Positions 44,120 through 54,996 of a DNA stretch of 64,000 bases are shown here, piece after piece (the first letter of the stretch is position 1; each line of letters starts with the position of its first letter). The DNA is from Lepisosteus oculatus (lineage: Eukaryota; Chordata; Actinopteri; Semionotiformes; Lepisosteidae). The position numbers and the translations under genes are program-made. The DNA is taken from NCBI RefSeq assembly GCF_040954835.1, contig NC_090709.1:44586490-44650489 (forward strand), in the 5' to 3' direction. The notes under the pieces were generated by a model, which saw nothing but the letters and a program-made list of their open reading frames with translations, did no database searches and was not told the origin of the DNA.

Positions 44120-45511
44120 TGTAATCATAGTGGCTCTCTGAAGGCACCAGTTCTGTAGGGTTTGGGCATTTACTGAGACAATTATTAATTGTAGCAGTAA
44201 ATCACAAAGTTGATTCTTTTGATGGCTTTAGAATCCAACCATGCGACATAACTCAAACAACGCACACACAGGTACTAATACACGAGGATACATTTATTAA
44301 TACATAGAATATGCATATAAACCTAACAGATCTTATCGAGAGGGTTATCAGAATACAAAAGGTATATTCGGTCAGTTACAAAGAGTTACACGTATCAAGA
44401 GGACATACGTTCAGTATATCATTCATTAAGACCGTTTCATAAATGAACTTGGTTATAACTTCTACATTAGATACTCAAAACAAGTACATAACTCTTAGGA
44501 ATTAAATTGATATCAACTGGTTGGGATAACAATTGAATTCTCGAGCAGTAATGCAATGAAGTTGAATACTCATCCAATCTCTGGGGATTCAGATCTCCTG
44601 CGGACTCAAAGAAACAGTTGGAGGCTGTTGCTGTCCAATCAGCGCTCACTGGCTGCGTGCCAGGCTGTGCTGTGCAGCTTGTGACGGTGCGCTGCTGATG
44701 CTCATTGTTGGTTTTAACTAGCAAAGTTGTGCACAGGAGAAAAGATGACTGTGGGTCCCAGCAAGTCAGGAAGAGGACCGGTTCGTTCCTGATGAAGAGC
44801 TAGTTCTGAATAGTGATTCAGCTGTCCACAGGTCCAACCTGTCCACGAGGCCTGCTGCTGGTAACTCTCTGGCAACCTCCACTCTAGACTCTTAGAACAA
44901 AGGAAAGTTCTGGCACTCGGACACACTGGCCGTTCCGTGGTTGTCCGGGCTAAGTCTCAGGATGGTCAGGAGGCACGCTGCGAGAATGTCCTGCCCTTGG
45001 GAGCCTTCTGCTCCTGGGCTGTCTTGCCCTGGAATTCTCCTTTGAATTCCCTTTAGAACAGTCCACTGAATTCTCCTGAATCCCTTCTGAATCTCACCGA
45101 ATCTTCCAGGCTCTCTGTGTTGCCTGTTTTTACCTGGAGGAACTTCAGCTCATTGATTGGCTGAAAGTTCTATGGGCATCAGAGTCCCACGTGGGTTACT
45201 CGGCCCTACCAGTCCCTGATTGGTTGATCAAGGTGAGATATGAGTCACTTACCCCTGACACTTAGTAATGCAGTCCAGATGTCCATCTGGCACTCCCTAG
45301 ACAGATAGGCGCCAATGGATGACCATTGATCATGACAGCCAGGCTTAGCTAAGTGCATCCCCCTTTGGGAGCTGTCCTTATCAAACCTTAAATCAGCTTG
45401 CATGAATAGTTTCTCTGTGGCTGCACCACAGAGATGAACAGAGAAATGGGGCCTCATTTGGGAAGCTCAGAAACACTTAATTCTGCCTTATTATTAAGCC
45501 TCGCCGCTACA
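44120..45511 (-). mobile_element. Long isolated LTR, vertebrate-retrovirus-like (family C)
   Basis: The minus strand runs from TGTAGCGGCGAGGC to GATTACA, about 1.39 kb. AATAAATGTATCC lies about 180 bp before the end, as a polyadenylation signal in R would. Just beyond is TGGCGTCCCTGAGCC, a primer-binding-site-like word, so a short stub of leader may remain. No gag, pol or env sequence was seen. The length fits a spuma-like or epsilon-like retrovirus LTR, but the family is uncertain. It is a relic, probably old, sitting at the left border of duplication copy 2. Confidence 0.55.
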
Positions 45512-46072
45512 ATAGTCTATCAGCAGCAAGAAATTATTCCGAAAGTAAGATTTTTTTATATTATAAACTGTAAGACACGAAGAGAGTTTACAGGTCGTAT
45601 CCTTCGCTTTGTCTTTTAAATTAAGCGTTCGGGATTCAAACCTGTGTTCGGACTGTTGTGTTTCTTGAATTTCTTGTAATCATCAAATGTCGTTGTTTGG
45701 TCCATCAGTTTTTTTCTCAGTTGTACAATGGAATTCGCGTAGTTTTCAGCTCAGTGTGGAGTCCAGAGGGAGGACTCGCTCACTGAATGATCTCTCAAGA
45801 AATCCCGGGTGAGATTAAAAAGGTGTCTTCTTCAACAGCCACGACACGTCTGAAGACCTCTGGATTTCCTGAATATGACATAAAATTAGTTCAAATCATT
45901 TGGTAGTTAACAGAACTAAATGCTTTAGAGGTACATTTAAAACAGCAGAGCAACACCGTAGCACTTCGAGTGTGCCTGAGTTTAATTGTGTGAACTTGGC
46001 TCTCTATGAACATGAGCAAAGAGTTCACATTCAACAGAAGATTGCAATGTGAGCACAGAAATATTAAGCACC

Positions 46073-46131
46073 TGGAGATGCCGGGACCTCATACATGCAA
46101 AGCATGTGCTCTACCACTGAGGTATATCCCC
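46073..46131 (-). pseudogene. tRNA-Ala(UGC) pseudogene lacking most of its T arm
   Basis: The minus strand has CTCAGTGGTAGAGC and CATGCTTTGCATGTATGAGG (TGC anticodon) as in tRNA-Ala(UGC), then jumps to CCCGGCATCTCCA. About 13 bases of the T arm, including box B, are gone. It cannot be transcribed by the usual promoter. 46140-46860 shows no gene. Confidence 0.8.
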
Positions 46132-46869
46132 AACAGACTTATTAACAGAACTGAGATGTGCTGATGCTCTCTGAACACAATCCACCACTAACGAAGGATG
46201 CCTGCAGTTTCCCACTTTTGTGTTTCCTCTACTACAGAGTAAATTCATAGGAATGAAGAAATAAGGAAGGAAAAATAACCGCATCGAAGCTTCCAGAGAT
46301 TGGTTAAAATGAATCTGTTATTTTTATATCCAGTCACACGGGCGACGATGATTGATTTATCGACGGGGAGTGCTTTTTTACCTCCTCACTCGACTACCTT
46401 GATTAAACTACGCATAGAACAACAGCAGTACAGATGATTTTCATGGACCGACTTGTTTTGTACAACTCGAGTGATAAAGTCCTGTCTGCAAATATTGTAG
46501 AAGAACGAAAAAGGGCGAAACAACGCTCCAACCACAGGAATGGTAACAGGAAGGATCATGTTATTTAATATGTCCTTTGGAGATGCCTTGTCAACGCACA
46601 CAGGCGTTAGAGCTGGACAAATAATTGATAGTGGTGTTTGTAAACAATCATGAAACATGTTATTTCTAAACCAGGAAGAAAGGAGCAGACTTAAACTTTA
46701 AGAGACAGAAACAACACCTTATCACAGCTAACATTAATTAAAATGACATCACAATAAAAGAACGGAGCCTTGAGTGAATCAAATTAGTTTTCATTGGACG
46801 TCTGTCTCTTCATAACTTTGTAGGTGAGAGGGAGGATTGCGGAAATGTGCCGGTGTTTCTCAGAAGTGA

Positions 46870-47340
46870 GTTGGTGGTATAGGTGCCTTCTAAATAATTG
46901 AGCCGGGTTTGAATCCCGGTAAGTGCATCCCCAAATCTTTTCAAGAAAATCTGTGATCCGGTAACATATCTTTTGAAACTAGCATTCAAGGTAGGATACG
47001 TGTTCTTAAATACCAAAAAACTCTATAAGGAAAAAGCAGATCTCTGTACACAAGACAGCAGTGCGATCTTAGAATTCCTGTGTTGTTGACGGATTCAGAC
47101 TCCTTCTCAGAGGTCTTTGCTCACCAAATAACTTTGCAGCTGAGGAAGAGCACCCCGGAAAATACCAAACACAACCAGCGAGCATGTTGGTTGCTCTTGC
47201 TCTTAATGCAAGGAGCTGTTTTTTTTTAATCATTATTAACCAAAAACAGCAGCACAGGTAGGTCGCATTTGTGATTATGTCACTTCTCTGCTTCAGCAAG
47301 GTCAATAAAAGACTCTGAAAGTAGTAAAGCAAAACTGAAC
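46870..47340. repeat. Block paralogous to 32440-32800
   Basis: Shared words include TATAGGTGCCTTC, TTGAGCC-GGTTTGAATCCC, CCAAATCTTTTCAA, ACAGACAG-style CAAGACAGCAGT and TTTGCTCACCAAATA. The GGTTTGAATCCC piece resembles a box B, but I cannot assign a tRNA. Confidence 0.75.
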
Positions 47341-48150
47341 TCAAAATCATATTAGGAATTCTGAGCGAAATATCCATACAGGTAATCCAATAAGAATGTT
47401 GAAATATTTGAATATCATCTCTCTATATATTTCACTGCTTTTTACCAGGAGTAAAACTATTGGATTGAAGGAATGCTAACCGCTGGGTTAAAATGTATAG
47501 TTGTTATTTGGAGAAATCTGTAAACTTGTGATCTTATATGTTTTAAAAGACAGCACAGGAAAAAACGACAGTGCTGATTATTTTCCGGAGGCGGAGCACT
47601 GATGACCTATCCGAGCTGATTGATAAAGCCCACCCAGTGGATACTCTAGCAGAACGTCAAAGAACATTCACCTCTGTATCCAAAGAAACCACAGGAACAA
47701 CATCAGGAAGCACAATCAATTCCCCTTTTAAATCTTTCCTGTAAGGTATGCTATGTGAATTCATGAAGTTAATCCTCTGATCTCTTTTGATCACGAACAA
47801 AGTACTTCTAATGGAGCGCTATGTTCAAAGATTTAATAAGCTTTACCCCTGCCAACGATTCGGCGTGAAGAATTAAAAGTTTCACAGACAAAAGCAGCTC
47901 ACCACCATAGCCAATATTAAATTTACTTGCCGGTACACTATCATGTGCACTGCCTCAAAAGTGATCTCGGCAGATGTTGTTCCCTACATAAAGCTGAACG
48001 TGCCAAAGAGAATTTCTGTTGAGAAAACAAAATATTTTTTCTGCCTTGATGTTAAGCCTGTCTTTTAGAAAGTCTATCTCTAAACACCTCCCGCAGCCTA
48101 ACAAAAAGCGCTTTTACTGATCGTATTGCAGGTCTTAAAACACTAACATT

Positions 48151-48232
48151 TGGCAGCGGTGGGATTCGAACCCACGCCCCCAGAGAGACTGGAGCCTAAA
48201 TCCAGCGCCTTAGACCGCTCGGCCACGCTACC
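48151..48232 (-). tRNA. tRNA-Leu(UAG)
   Basis: The minus strand GGTAGCGTGGCCGAGCGGTC, CTGGATTTAGGCTCCAG (TAG anticodon), a long variable arm and GTGGGTTCGAATCCCACCGC with discriminator A. All stems pair, and the boxes keep their CpGs. TTTT about 10 bases downstream (plus AAAA at 48137-48140). Its two dead relatives are at 32343-32422 and 34922-35003. Confidence 0.97.
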
Positions 48233-48779
48233 TTCCTCCATGTCTGTCTTCCTCACATTCCTGGCTTGGACTGGGGGGCTTCAGCTCTTGTCGTCCGATC
48301 TAATGATATCATGACATGTGGAAGTGACTGCAACTTCATCTTCCGAGATGCTTTCAATAGCACAAACGCTACTTTCACCGGCACAGGGAGGTGGGTTTCA
48401 TCCTTTGTGCTGTTTGTAGGGGCGCAACTCTATGTCGATCTACTGACTTGAAGAGAAAAAATCAAAATCCTCTGCTATTACTGTTGCTTTTTTCATAGTT
48501 TCTTTAAATCCTTCATTTGAACATAGATTTTGAAGGATATTGATGATAATACCACATAAATTGTGGTTTTCTTGTGATCGCCAATTTTTTTCAAATACCA
48601 GCCTTTTTTACAGTTCCTTGCGTGTTTCACAAGGTATAATAGCCCCCCTCGCATCCTCAGCTAACATATTTTAAAATTACAATAGATTATACAGCATGCA
48701 TGTTTACATTTATATTAAAATTAAAGTAAATATACCAGAATACATACAGTGCTAACCCAATAATTCTTGTCAGGTTCTC

Positions 48780-48880
48780 TAACAAATCTGCGTTGTTATT
48801 TTAACATGTTTCAGCTGAGGGTGCAACAGGAGTATAAATGAATTTTCCCGCCAGCCGTTCAAAGACCAAATTCCATGAGT
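48780..48880 (+). repeat. Copy 3 of a three-copy dispersed segment
   Basis: GTGCAACAGGAGTATAAATG and TTTTCCCGCCAG as at 20080-20180 and 29035-29130. Confidence 0.6.
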
Positions 48881-49079
48881 GAACATTATTTTCTCAGAGG
48901 TTGCCGGTATTGGACTTTGCCGGTGGTAATGAATTATGTCCACAACTGTTGTAGTAGTTCCTTCTTGAAATTTGACACGTGCAAAGCACTCGTAATATCA
49001 TAGGTGTTAAAGTTTGCTGAGTCTATTCGAGTCATGGTGTGTATCCCTGCCTATCATTGGGAGACGGGTAGCTTTTTTA

Positions 49080-49500
49080 CACTCAGATTCCAATCTTCAA
49101 TGCTTTGTGTGAGAGCTTACATAACTTTCATTTTCTCACATTTTCTGACGACTGTTCCAAAGGGGCACCCTGTCAATTCCGAATGCTTTTCAAAAATCTG
49201 CCAGCATGTTTTATTATTGTCATTTCATTTCGAAAAAGTTCAATATTGATCATAACTAAAGAAAATAATGATCACGAACAAAAAAGGGATAAAGATGCGA
49301 GTCGATCTTGAATCACAGCTGGGTGGCACGGTCTTCTGTTCTGATATGGTTGTACGAGAAACAGGAGGAATCGCCAATCTCCTATAGAACATGAGTTGAA
49401 TCAGGAGTGAGACATTTCGTATACTCGTGCATATGTCAACGCCTGACCTACATCGTAAAACTAACATTAAGTTGTCAGAGACATTCATTTATATACAAAC
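49080..49500. repeat. Inverted duplicate of 26565-27000
   Basis: See 26565-27000. Reverse-complement match through several hundred bases. 49500-49600 and 49775-50420 contain no gene. Confidence 0.8.
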
Positions 49501-50424
49501 AAGAGACAGACCAAGTAATAATTCTACATTAGTTCAGGTGGGTAAACCTGAACTAACTAACTAACTAATAAGCCTATTAATAATTCTACATTAACGTGTC
49601 CTACACTGATCAGACTAATTGACATGGTCTGATTCAGAGCCTGTGCAGTTCGTGCTAATTACAACAAGGACAGTTCTGAACCCTCATCACCGAACTGAGC
49701 ACAAGTTCAGCTGTTCTCCAGTTTTGTTACGCATGGTTTTTCATTGCAATTGAGTTCAGAGCTGGAGCTGAACTCCAGACAGTACAGTGTTTTGGGTAAG
49801 TTGTCGAAATTCGCATGAGGCTGCAGACAACTTACCTAAAGTGTGTTCTATAGCTTTCAGGTGGAGTTCATTTATATAAAAGAATGTAAGTGGTATAAAC
49901 GAAACAAGCCAGACGGCAGTCCAACCTACAGTATAATTTTCTGATGGAAGTCCTGACGCGTTATTCATTACGCCACTGACCCTGCTATTGTAGTGCTAAA
50001 ATAAAACACGTTTTCTACATTTATATCTGTTTAAAAATCACTATCTAAAAAAGACAAAGGGTTTGTGTGTCGCGCTAAAATTCCGCTTCATTTCGAATGC
50101 AAATAAAAACCATTTTGTTCCAAGAAATCATAAATTTGTCACATCCTTCATACTACTAATAAGTATACGAATAAATACTCGGAAGAAGCCGGTCAGGTAT
50201 TAGAGAGATTTAAAATCGGATCGGAGGATTTAGAGTCCAGACTGCAAACCAACAGCTGACACAGGTCTTTTATAGAACCGTTTTGATTTCCTCTACTTTG
50301 TCCCCGTGACGTCATTGTCCTGCTCACAGCCGAGCCCGACACACATCTGGTTTCTGTCGCTGGGCGCACACACTGCGGTCCATGCGGGTCCTAATACCCC
50401 AGTACAATGACGGGGACACTAAAC

Positions 50425-50595
50425 TAAACAGGTGCCGTCCTTCGGCTGAGACGTAAAACCGAGGTCCTGTGATCATTCAGGAGAATGGTGGTGGTGGAGG
50501 GGAGTCCCCATTACCTGTAAAGCGCATTGAGTGGAGTATCCAGAACAGCGCTATATAAGTGTAAGCAATAATGATGATGATGATGATGATTATTA
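50425..50595 (+). mobile_element. L2-tailed element, 3' end only
   Basis: GTCCTTCGGCTGAGACGTAA, ACCGAGGTCCTGTGATCATT and AAAGCGCATTGAGTGGAGTA, then AGCGCTATATAAGTGTAA, are the conserved 3' end of fish L2-type LINEs or of SINEs borrowing that tail. It ends in (ATG)n/(ATT)n. Confidence 0.75.
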
Positions 50596-51902
50596 TTATA
50601 ATGTAAAATGCAATAAAAAAAATCAAACTTTGATTCAAAATAGATTAATGTAAAAACTGATAAAGCTAATGCTTTTTTCAGGGCTATATCTACATTTTTT
50701 TTTAAAACCGAAGTCTGTCGCGATTGTGAGAGTTAGAGAGTTATGTCTTCCAGCGGGTGCCTTCATATCATGAGCGTCAGTCTCGCCCGTAGCTGCGAGA
50801 AGGTTAAAAGCGCACAAGTGATCTGTAGACGATGTTCGGGGAAGAAATAATTCTGTTTTCAGCACAGGGAGTGAGAATGAGCTCAGCCCGGCTCCCAGCA
50901 GAATCCATTCTGGTTTGGTTACTGTTAGACTGTGCGTCTGAGGCTCTTTGGATCGCAACGTAAAAAAAACAATTGTTCACATCGTGTGACTTCCACGACA
51001 GGAAGGAAAGATATCACTTTAAAAAATCAGAACTGAAGATTTGGATCCTGGGCCTCAACTTAAAAATAAACAGAGTTTAACGACAGGAAATTGATTCCAG
51101 TTGTCAGATCACATATACGCATACCTTAGCTTTGTGCAACAACCTGAAACTTTCAGGTACCATAAATAATATTATTGCTAAACATATGCCATTCTAATCT
51201 GCAAGCGACCAGAATATAGAATACGAATTTTTGTGCTTTGGAAGCGCTGGCCTACCTGTATCAAAATATCAGATTGTGTTTCTGCAACATTTCATGCATA
51301 GTACGCCATTTTATCTAAAACAGTCACAACGAGGGCTTTACATGCAGTCTGGGGTGTTTTCCCCTTCTATATTTTTGCCACTTTATATCGAACTTGTTAT
51401 ACTCCTAGAAGTGCACAGTAGCTTGTACTTAATAAAAATGTACAATTCACCGCTGGTATGAACAGATGTGTGCCGTGTTTGCCTTTGTAAGCATTTGTTT
51501 AAAAAATAAGTTCACAATACGATAAAAACACAGAAAGCACAAACTTTATAATACAACGATACAAAATCAATACCAAATCATTATGCCAATTAAGTAACTA
51601 TCCTTTGAAAACAGAGAACACCTTTATATCTACAAAAAACTTGACATTTGTATGTATTTTTGAATTACAAAGCAGACAGTGTAGTCCCTTAATTCAAAGA
51701 TCAGATCTTGGCCAAAACAAGACAATCAGTGTAGGACAGCTACCGCGTTTTCCACAGACCCAGCTTCGCGTTCACCTTGGCGATCCTCTCGGTCCAGTTG
51801 TTGGTCTCGTTGTCCTGGCTCTGGAAGGAAACCCCCAGTATTTTGAGGGGCTCCGTGCAGAGCTCGAGACCCTCCGGCGCCGTCGTCCTGTGCTTCAGAA
51901 CT

Positions 51903-53501
51903 TCAGTTTGCTCTTTCGGCGGTTGAGCTTCGACCCCGAGGCTCATGACCTGCAGGGCCCTCCTCAACCCCCTGTCCGACCTCAGGAACAGCGAACTGGG
52001 AGATCTTCAGGGTTTCCCCCGCGCCTCCCGGTATCTCCAGGCCGTCGATGACAGGGTCCCGTCTCACCGTCTCTGCTAAGGGCTCTTGAAGAGCAGGTAG
52101 ATGATGCCCTCCCTCATGGTGTCTCCCCCGGCGGAAGATCTCCTGCGCCACTTCCACCAGATCTGCCGCCAGGGTGTCCCAGAAGCAGGTGTAGAGTTCC
52201 TTTGGGAGTCCGTCCGGCCCCGGCACCTTGCCATTCTCCATGGACAAGAGCGCCGCCTTCAGCTCCTCGGCCGCGATCGGACCCTCCAAGTCCTCCCTCA
52301 CCTCCTCCGGTACTCGTGCCTTCAGCTCCTCCAGAAAAGCATCGCCTGCCTCCACCTCCGTCTGCTTTTCTGAAAAGAGCTCCGTGTAGAAAGCGGTGGC
52401 CGCTTCTACCTTGTCGCTCTCGTCCAGCACTTCCTCTCCATCTCCCCGTCTCAGGCCGTGGATCACCCTCTTTTTCTGAGCTCCTCGGACCTGATTGAGT
52501 TTGCGGAGCCTCTCCTTCAGGTCCCGTGCCCGGGCTGAATTGAAGGCTCCTCCCCCGTTAGCCGAGCTGTACTCCTCCTCTAGTTGTCTCTGGAGTCGTG
52601 CAGCTTCCTTCCTCTCCCTGGCCGCCTTCCATCTACAGTACGTCTGCGCCAGGGTTCGGGTCCTGTCTTTCACCGACTCCCACCATTCCACCATGGAGCT
52701 GTAGCCGTCTCTCAGATCGACCCAGCTCGCGTAGTCTTTACGGAACAGTGCCTTGAAGTCGTCTTCCTCCAGTATCTCCCGGTTCAGCTTCCAGTACCCA
52801 CGACCGAATGCCGGCAGGTTGGTGTTAGCCACCACCGTCAAGCGCTCGTGGCTGGAATACCACTCCGGGGACACCGTCGCCGACTCCAGGGAGCAGGTCG
52901 TGTGCAGAAAGATGTAGTCCAGGCGGCTGCACACTCCCCGGGAGTTTTTCCATGTCGTTCCGGCGTCGTTAGGGCGGCACCGTCTGAAACCGTCTACCAG
53001 GGAGAACTGCTTGAGTAGCGACTCCAGCTCTGCCGAGCTAGCATCGCTCCCCTTCTCCCGGTCGACGTTGAAGTCCCCGCCAAGCACCACCTGTCTGTTG
53101 GTGGTGCAGCAGCTGGCCAGGTCAGCAAACACTTCCTTCCGGATAGAGGGTTCCGTCGGAGCATAGACGTTAATTGCTCTCAACTTCTGCCCCCTCCAGT
53201 CGATGTCTGCGACCAGGATCCGGCCCTGCACCACCGAGAAGGAGGAAACCAGCGTCATCTCTGGGTTTCCGAGGAGGATTCCCACTCCGGAAGAGTGGAC
53301 CCCTCCTACGCTCCAGCATGATTCTCCCTTCGTCCATTCCCTGGAGAATGTCAGCTTGTCGCTTTCATCCTTCAGGTGGACCTCCTGTAAGAAACAAACT
53401 GAGAAAGACTTTGAGGCCAGATCATGAAAGACTCCCCGTCTTTTCACCGGGTCTCTTAGCCCTCTCACGTTAGTTGTTAGAAAGGTAAGTTTCACAATCA
53501 T
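51903..53501 (-). CDS. Tx1-clade LINE ORF2: endonuclease and broken RT, 532 codons
   Basis: The frame opens MIVKLTFLTTNVRGLRDPVKR, the usual start of Tx1 ORF2. Residues 1 to about 225 form the apurinic endonuclease: FLQEVHL with catalytic Glu, INVYAPT, GGDFNV, SRLDYIFL and the SSHERL end motif. A connector follows. RT then begins at about 420 with ENGKVPGPDGLPKELYTCFW and stops making sense after REIFRRG. Pieces of later RT follow in a compressed order: LAETVRRDPVIDGLEIPG from just before the catalytic box, then KISQFA directly joined to VPEVGQG, so the YADD catalytic residues are missing. The RT end (LKILGVSF...NWTERIAKVNAKLGLWK) is in another frame at 51740-51870. Two deletions plus frameshifts explain this. 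The endonuclease may be intact. Confidence 0.8.
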   Translation of the reverse strand: MIVKLTFLTTNVRGLRDPVKRRGVFHDLASKSFSVCFLQEVHLKDESDKLTFSREWTKGESCWSVGGVHSSGVGILLGNPEMTLVSSFSVVQGRILVADIDWRGQKLRAINVYAPTEPSIRKEVFADLASCCTTNRQVVLGGDFNVDREKGSDASSAELESLLKQFSLVDGFRRCRPNDAGTTWKNSRGVCSRLDYIFLHTTCSLESATVSPEWYSSHERLTVVANTNLPAFGRGYWKLNREILEEDDFKALFRKDYASWVDLRDGYSSMVEWWESVKDRTRTLAQTYCRWKAARERKEAARLQRQLEEEYSSANGGGAFNSARARDLKERLRKLNQVRGAQKKRVIHGLRRGDGEEVLDESDKVEAATAFYTELFSEKQTEVEAGDAFLEELKARVPEEVREDLEGPIAAEELKAALLSMENGKVPGPDGLPKELYTCFWDTLAADLVEVAQEIFRRGRHHEGGHHLPALQEPLAETVRRDPVIDGLEIPGGAGETLKISQFAVPEVGQGVEEGPAGHEPRGRSSTAERAN

Positions 53502-54035
53502 GATTAAACAAGTGAAAGTTGAACCTCCTCTCTTTGTGCTTACAGTGGAAAACTTGGGAGTCTACATCGGGGCACTGTTTAGCCTAGATGTAACTACTCT
53601 CGTTCGGGTCCTGGGGGGAATATGCTGGGCTCCCTCCAGGTCTCGCTGGGGACTGAAAGGTAAACATGCTGGACAGGTCCAGCCCTACCATCAGTCCCGG
53701 CTCCAGGGCGGCTTCAAAGTAATCTTGTCTTCCTCGAGGATACTCTCCGCCACCGCTTCGGGAAGGCTTTTTTCTTCCCTTTCTCCAGGAGTTTCGGGGA
53801 CCTCCAGTTGCTCCTGGGCCTTGGGGGAGGGGGGCTCCACTTCCTGGGCTGCCTCTTCCTGTTGTTCCTAGGCCTCGGGGGAGGGGGTTCTGACTTCCTG
53901 GGCTGCCTCCTCTGGTTGTTCCTGGGCCTCGGGGGAAGAAAGTTCTAGTCCTAGAGGAAACGGTTCTCCCTTACCACTCTTTTCTTTTGTCCTTCCGAAG
54001 GTGGATCCGCCCTGCATCTCTTCTCCCGCTTTCTC

Positions 54036-54629
54036 TTACCCTTCTTGCTGGGAGTTATTAGGGCCCTTCCTCCGGTCAGCCATTTTGTCCGTCGTCCTGG
54101 CAGCCATCTTGTGGCACTGGTGCGGCTGGGGGTGTGGCCTCGGCAGTTTCGGTTCTCTGCGGGGGAGGTGCGGGTTCTTTGTTCTCACCTCTCTCCCTTT
54201 GTCTTGAGACTGGTTTCTGCCGGCCGGCTTCCACCACCTGCGCAAACGAAGGTTTGCTTACCTTGCATTGGTGAAGGAGGTGTCCCTCGGCGCCGCATCC
54301 GTCGCACTTTTTGGCAACAAGTAAGGGTTGTATGTGAGGACTGTGATGGTCCTCTGGTTTGTCTTCCTCATAGGCTCCGGCCTGAAATCTGAGAAACGGG
54401 GGTGCTTACCTTTTTCTCTGATCATTTTCGTTGCCTTTTCATATGAGGCGACCGTGGCCATGTAGGCCTCCATGTATCTCTCTGCCTTGTTGTCTTGCAG
54501 GCAGTAGAGATCTCCGGCCACCAACTGCAGGATCCCTCTCAGGAAGGTAATGAAAAAGGATTTCGCAGTTGGCATCGCCTCTGTTTTCTTGGTCCAGTGG
54601 AACCGGATCAGTGTCTTCTTGTCTGCCAT
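54036..54629 (-). CDS. Tx1-clade LINE ORF1 (RNA-binding, CCHC knuckle)
   Basis: It starts MADKKTLIRFHWTKKTEAM at 54629. LINE ORF1 proteins bind the element's RNA as a chaperone. A basic region is followed by CDGCGAEGHLLHQC (about 54264-54305), a CCHC knuckle. The knuckle is in a different frame from the N-terminal part, so one frameshift lies between them near 54330. The C-terminal part is Pro/Arg-rich. Confidence 0.65.
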
Positions 54630-54786
54630 CTGGAAAGGAGAAAAAAGAAAAAAGGAGAGAAAGAGAGAGAGCAAGGTCCTGTGGAGAGGAGGGTTTAGCT
54701 GCTAAAGGAGCAGCGAGTGAGCCCTGGACTTTGTCCTTGTGTGCAAAGCCCAGCTAGGTGCAGGCGCAGGAGGAGAGAGAGAGAGG

Positions 54787-54996
54787 GAGCGGATAGCGCT
54801 TCCGAGTCTCGAGGAAGAAAGCAAGCACCGCGGGCAGGCCACGAGTACCCACTCCAAGCCAAGAGGCCAAGGAGGTGGAGCAAGAGAAAGGGAGCGGATA
54901 GCGCTTCTGAGTCTCGAGGAAGAAAGCAAGCACCGCGGGCAGGCCACGAGTACTTACTCCCAGCCAAGAGGCCAAGGAGGCGGAGCAAGAGAAAGG
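54787..54996 (-). repeat. Two 105-bp tandem repeats in the LINE 5' UTR
   Basis: Units starting at 54787 and 54892 are almost identical (shared GCGGATAGCGCTTC, GAGTCTCGAGGAAGAAAGCA and CACCGCGGGCAGGCCACGAG). Repeated 5' UTR units are known as internal promoters in several LINE lineages. Here that role is inferred from position. Confidence 0.8.

Larger units (their letters stand above)
45535..51731. repeat. Old segmental duplication, copy 2
   Basis: Collinear partner of 31770-37500 (see there). It ends exactly at 51731, where the Tx1 LINE begins. Copy 1 continues past the equivalent point (CAATCAG at 37484-37490) with unrelated sequence. Copy 2 carries the live tRNA-Leu(UAG). Confidence 0.75.

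Noticed and set aside
46890-46925. Box B-like GGGTTTGAATCCCGG and its paralog near 32485
   Set aside because: Suggests an old tRNA, but no isotype could be assigned from the surrounding sequence.
53174-53473. Plus-strand frames over the Tx1 LINE
   Set aside because: Antisense shadows of the endonuclease region.
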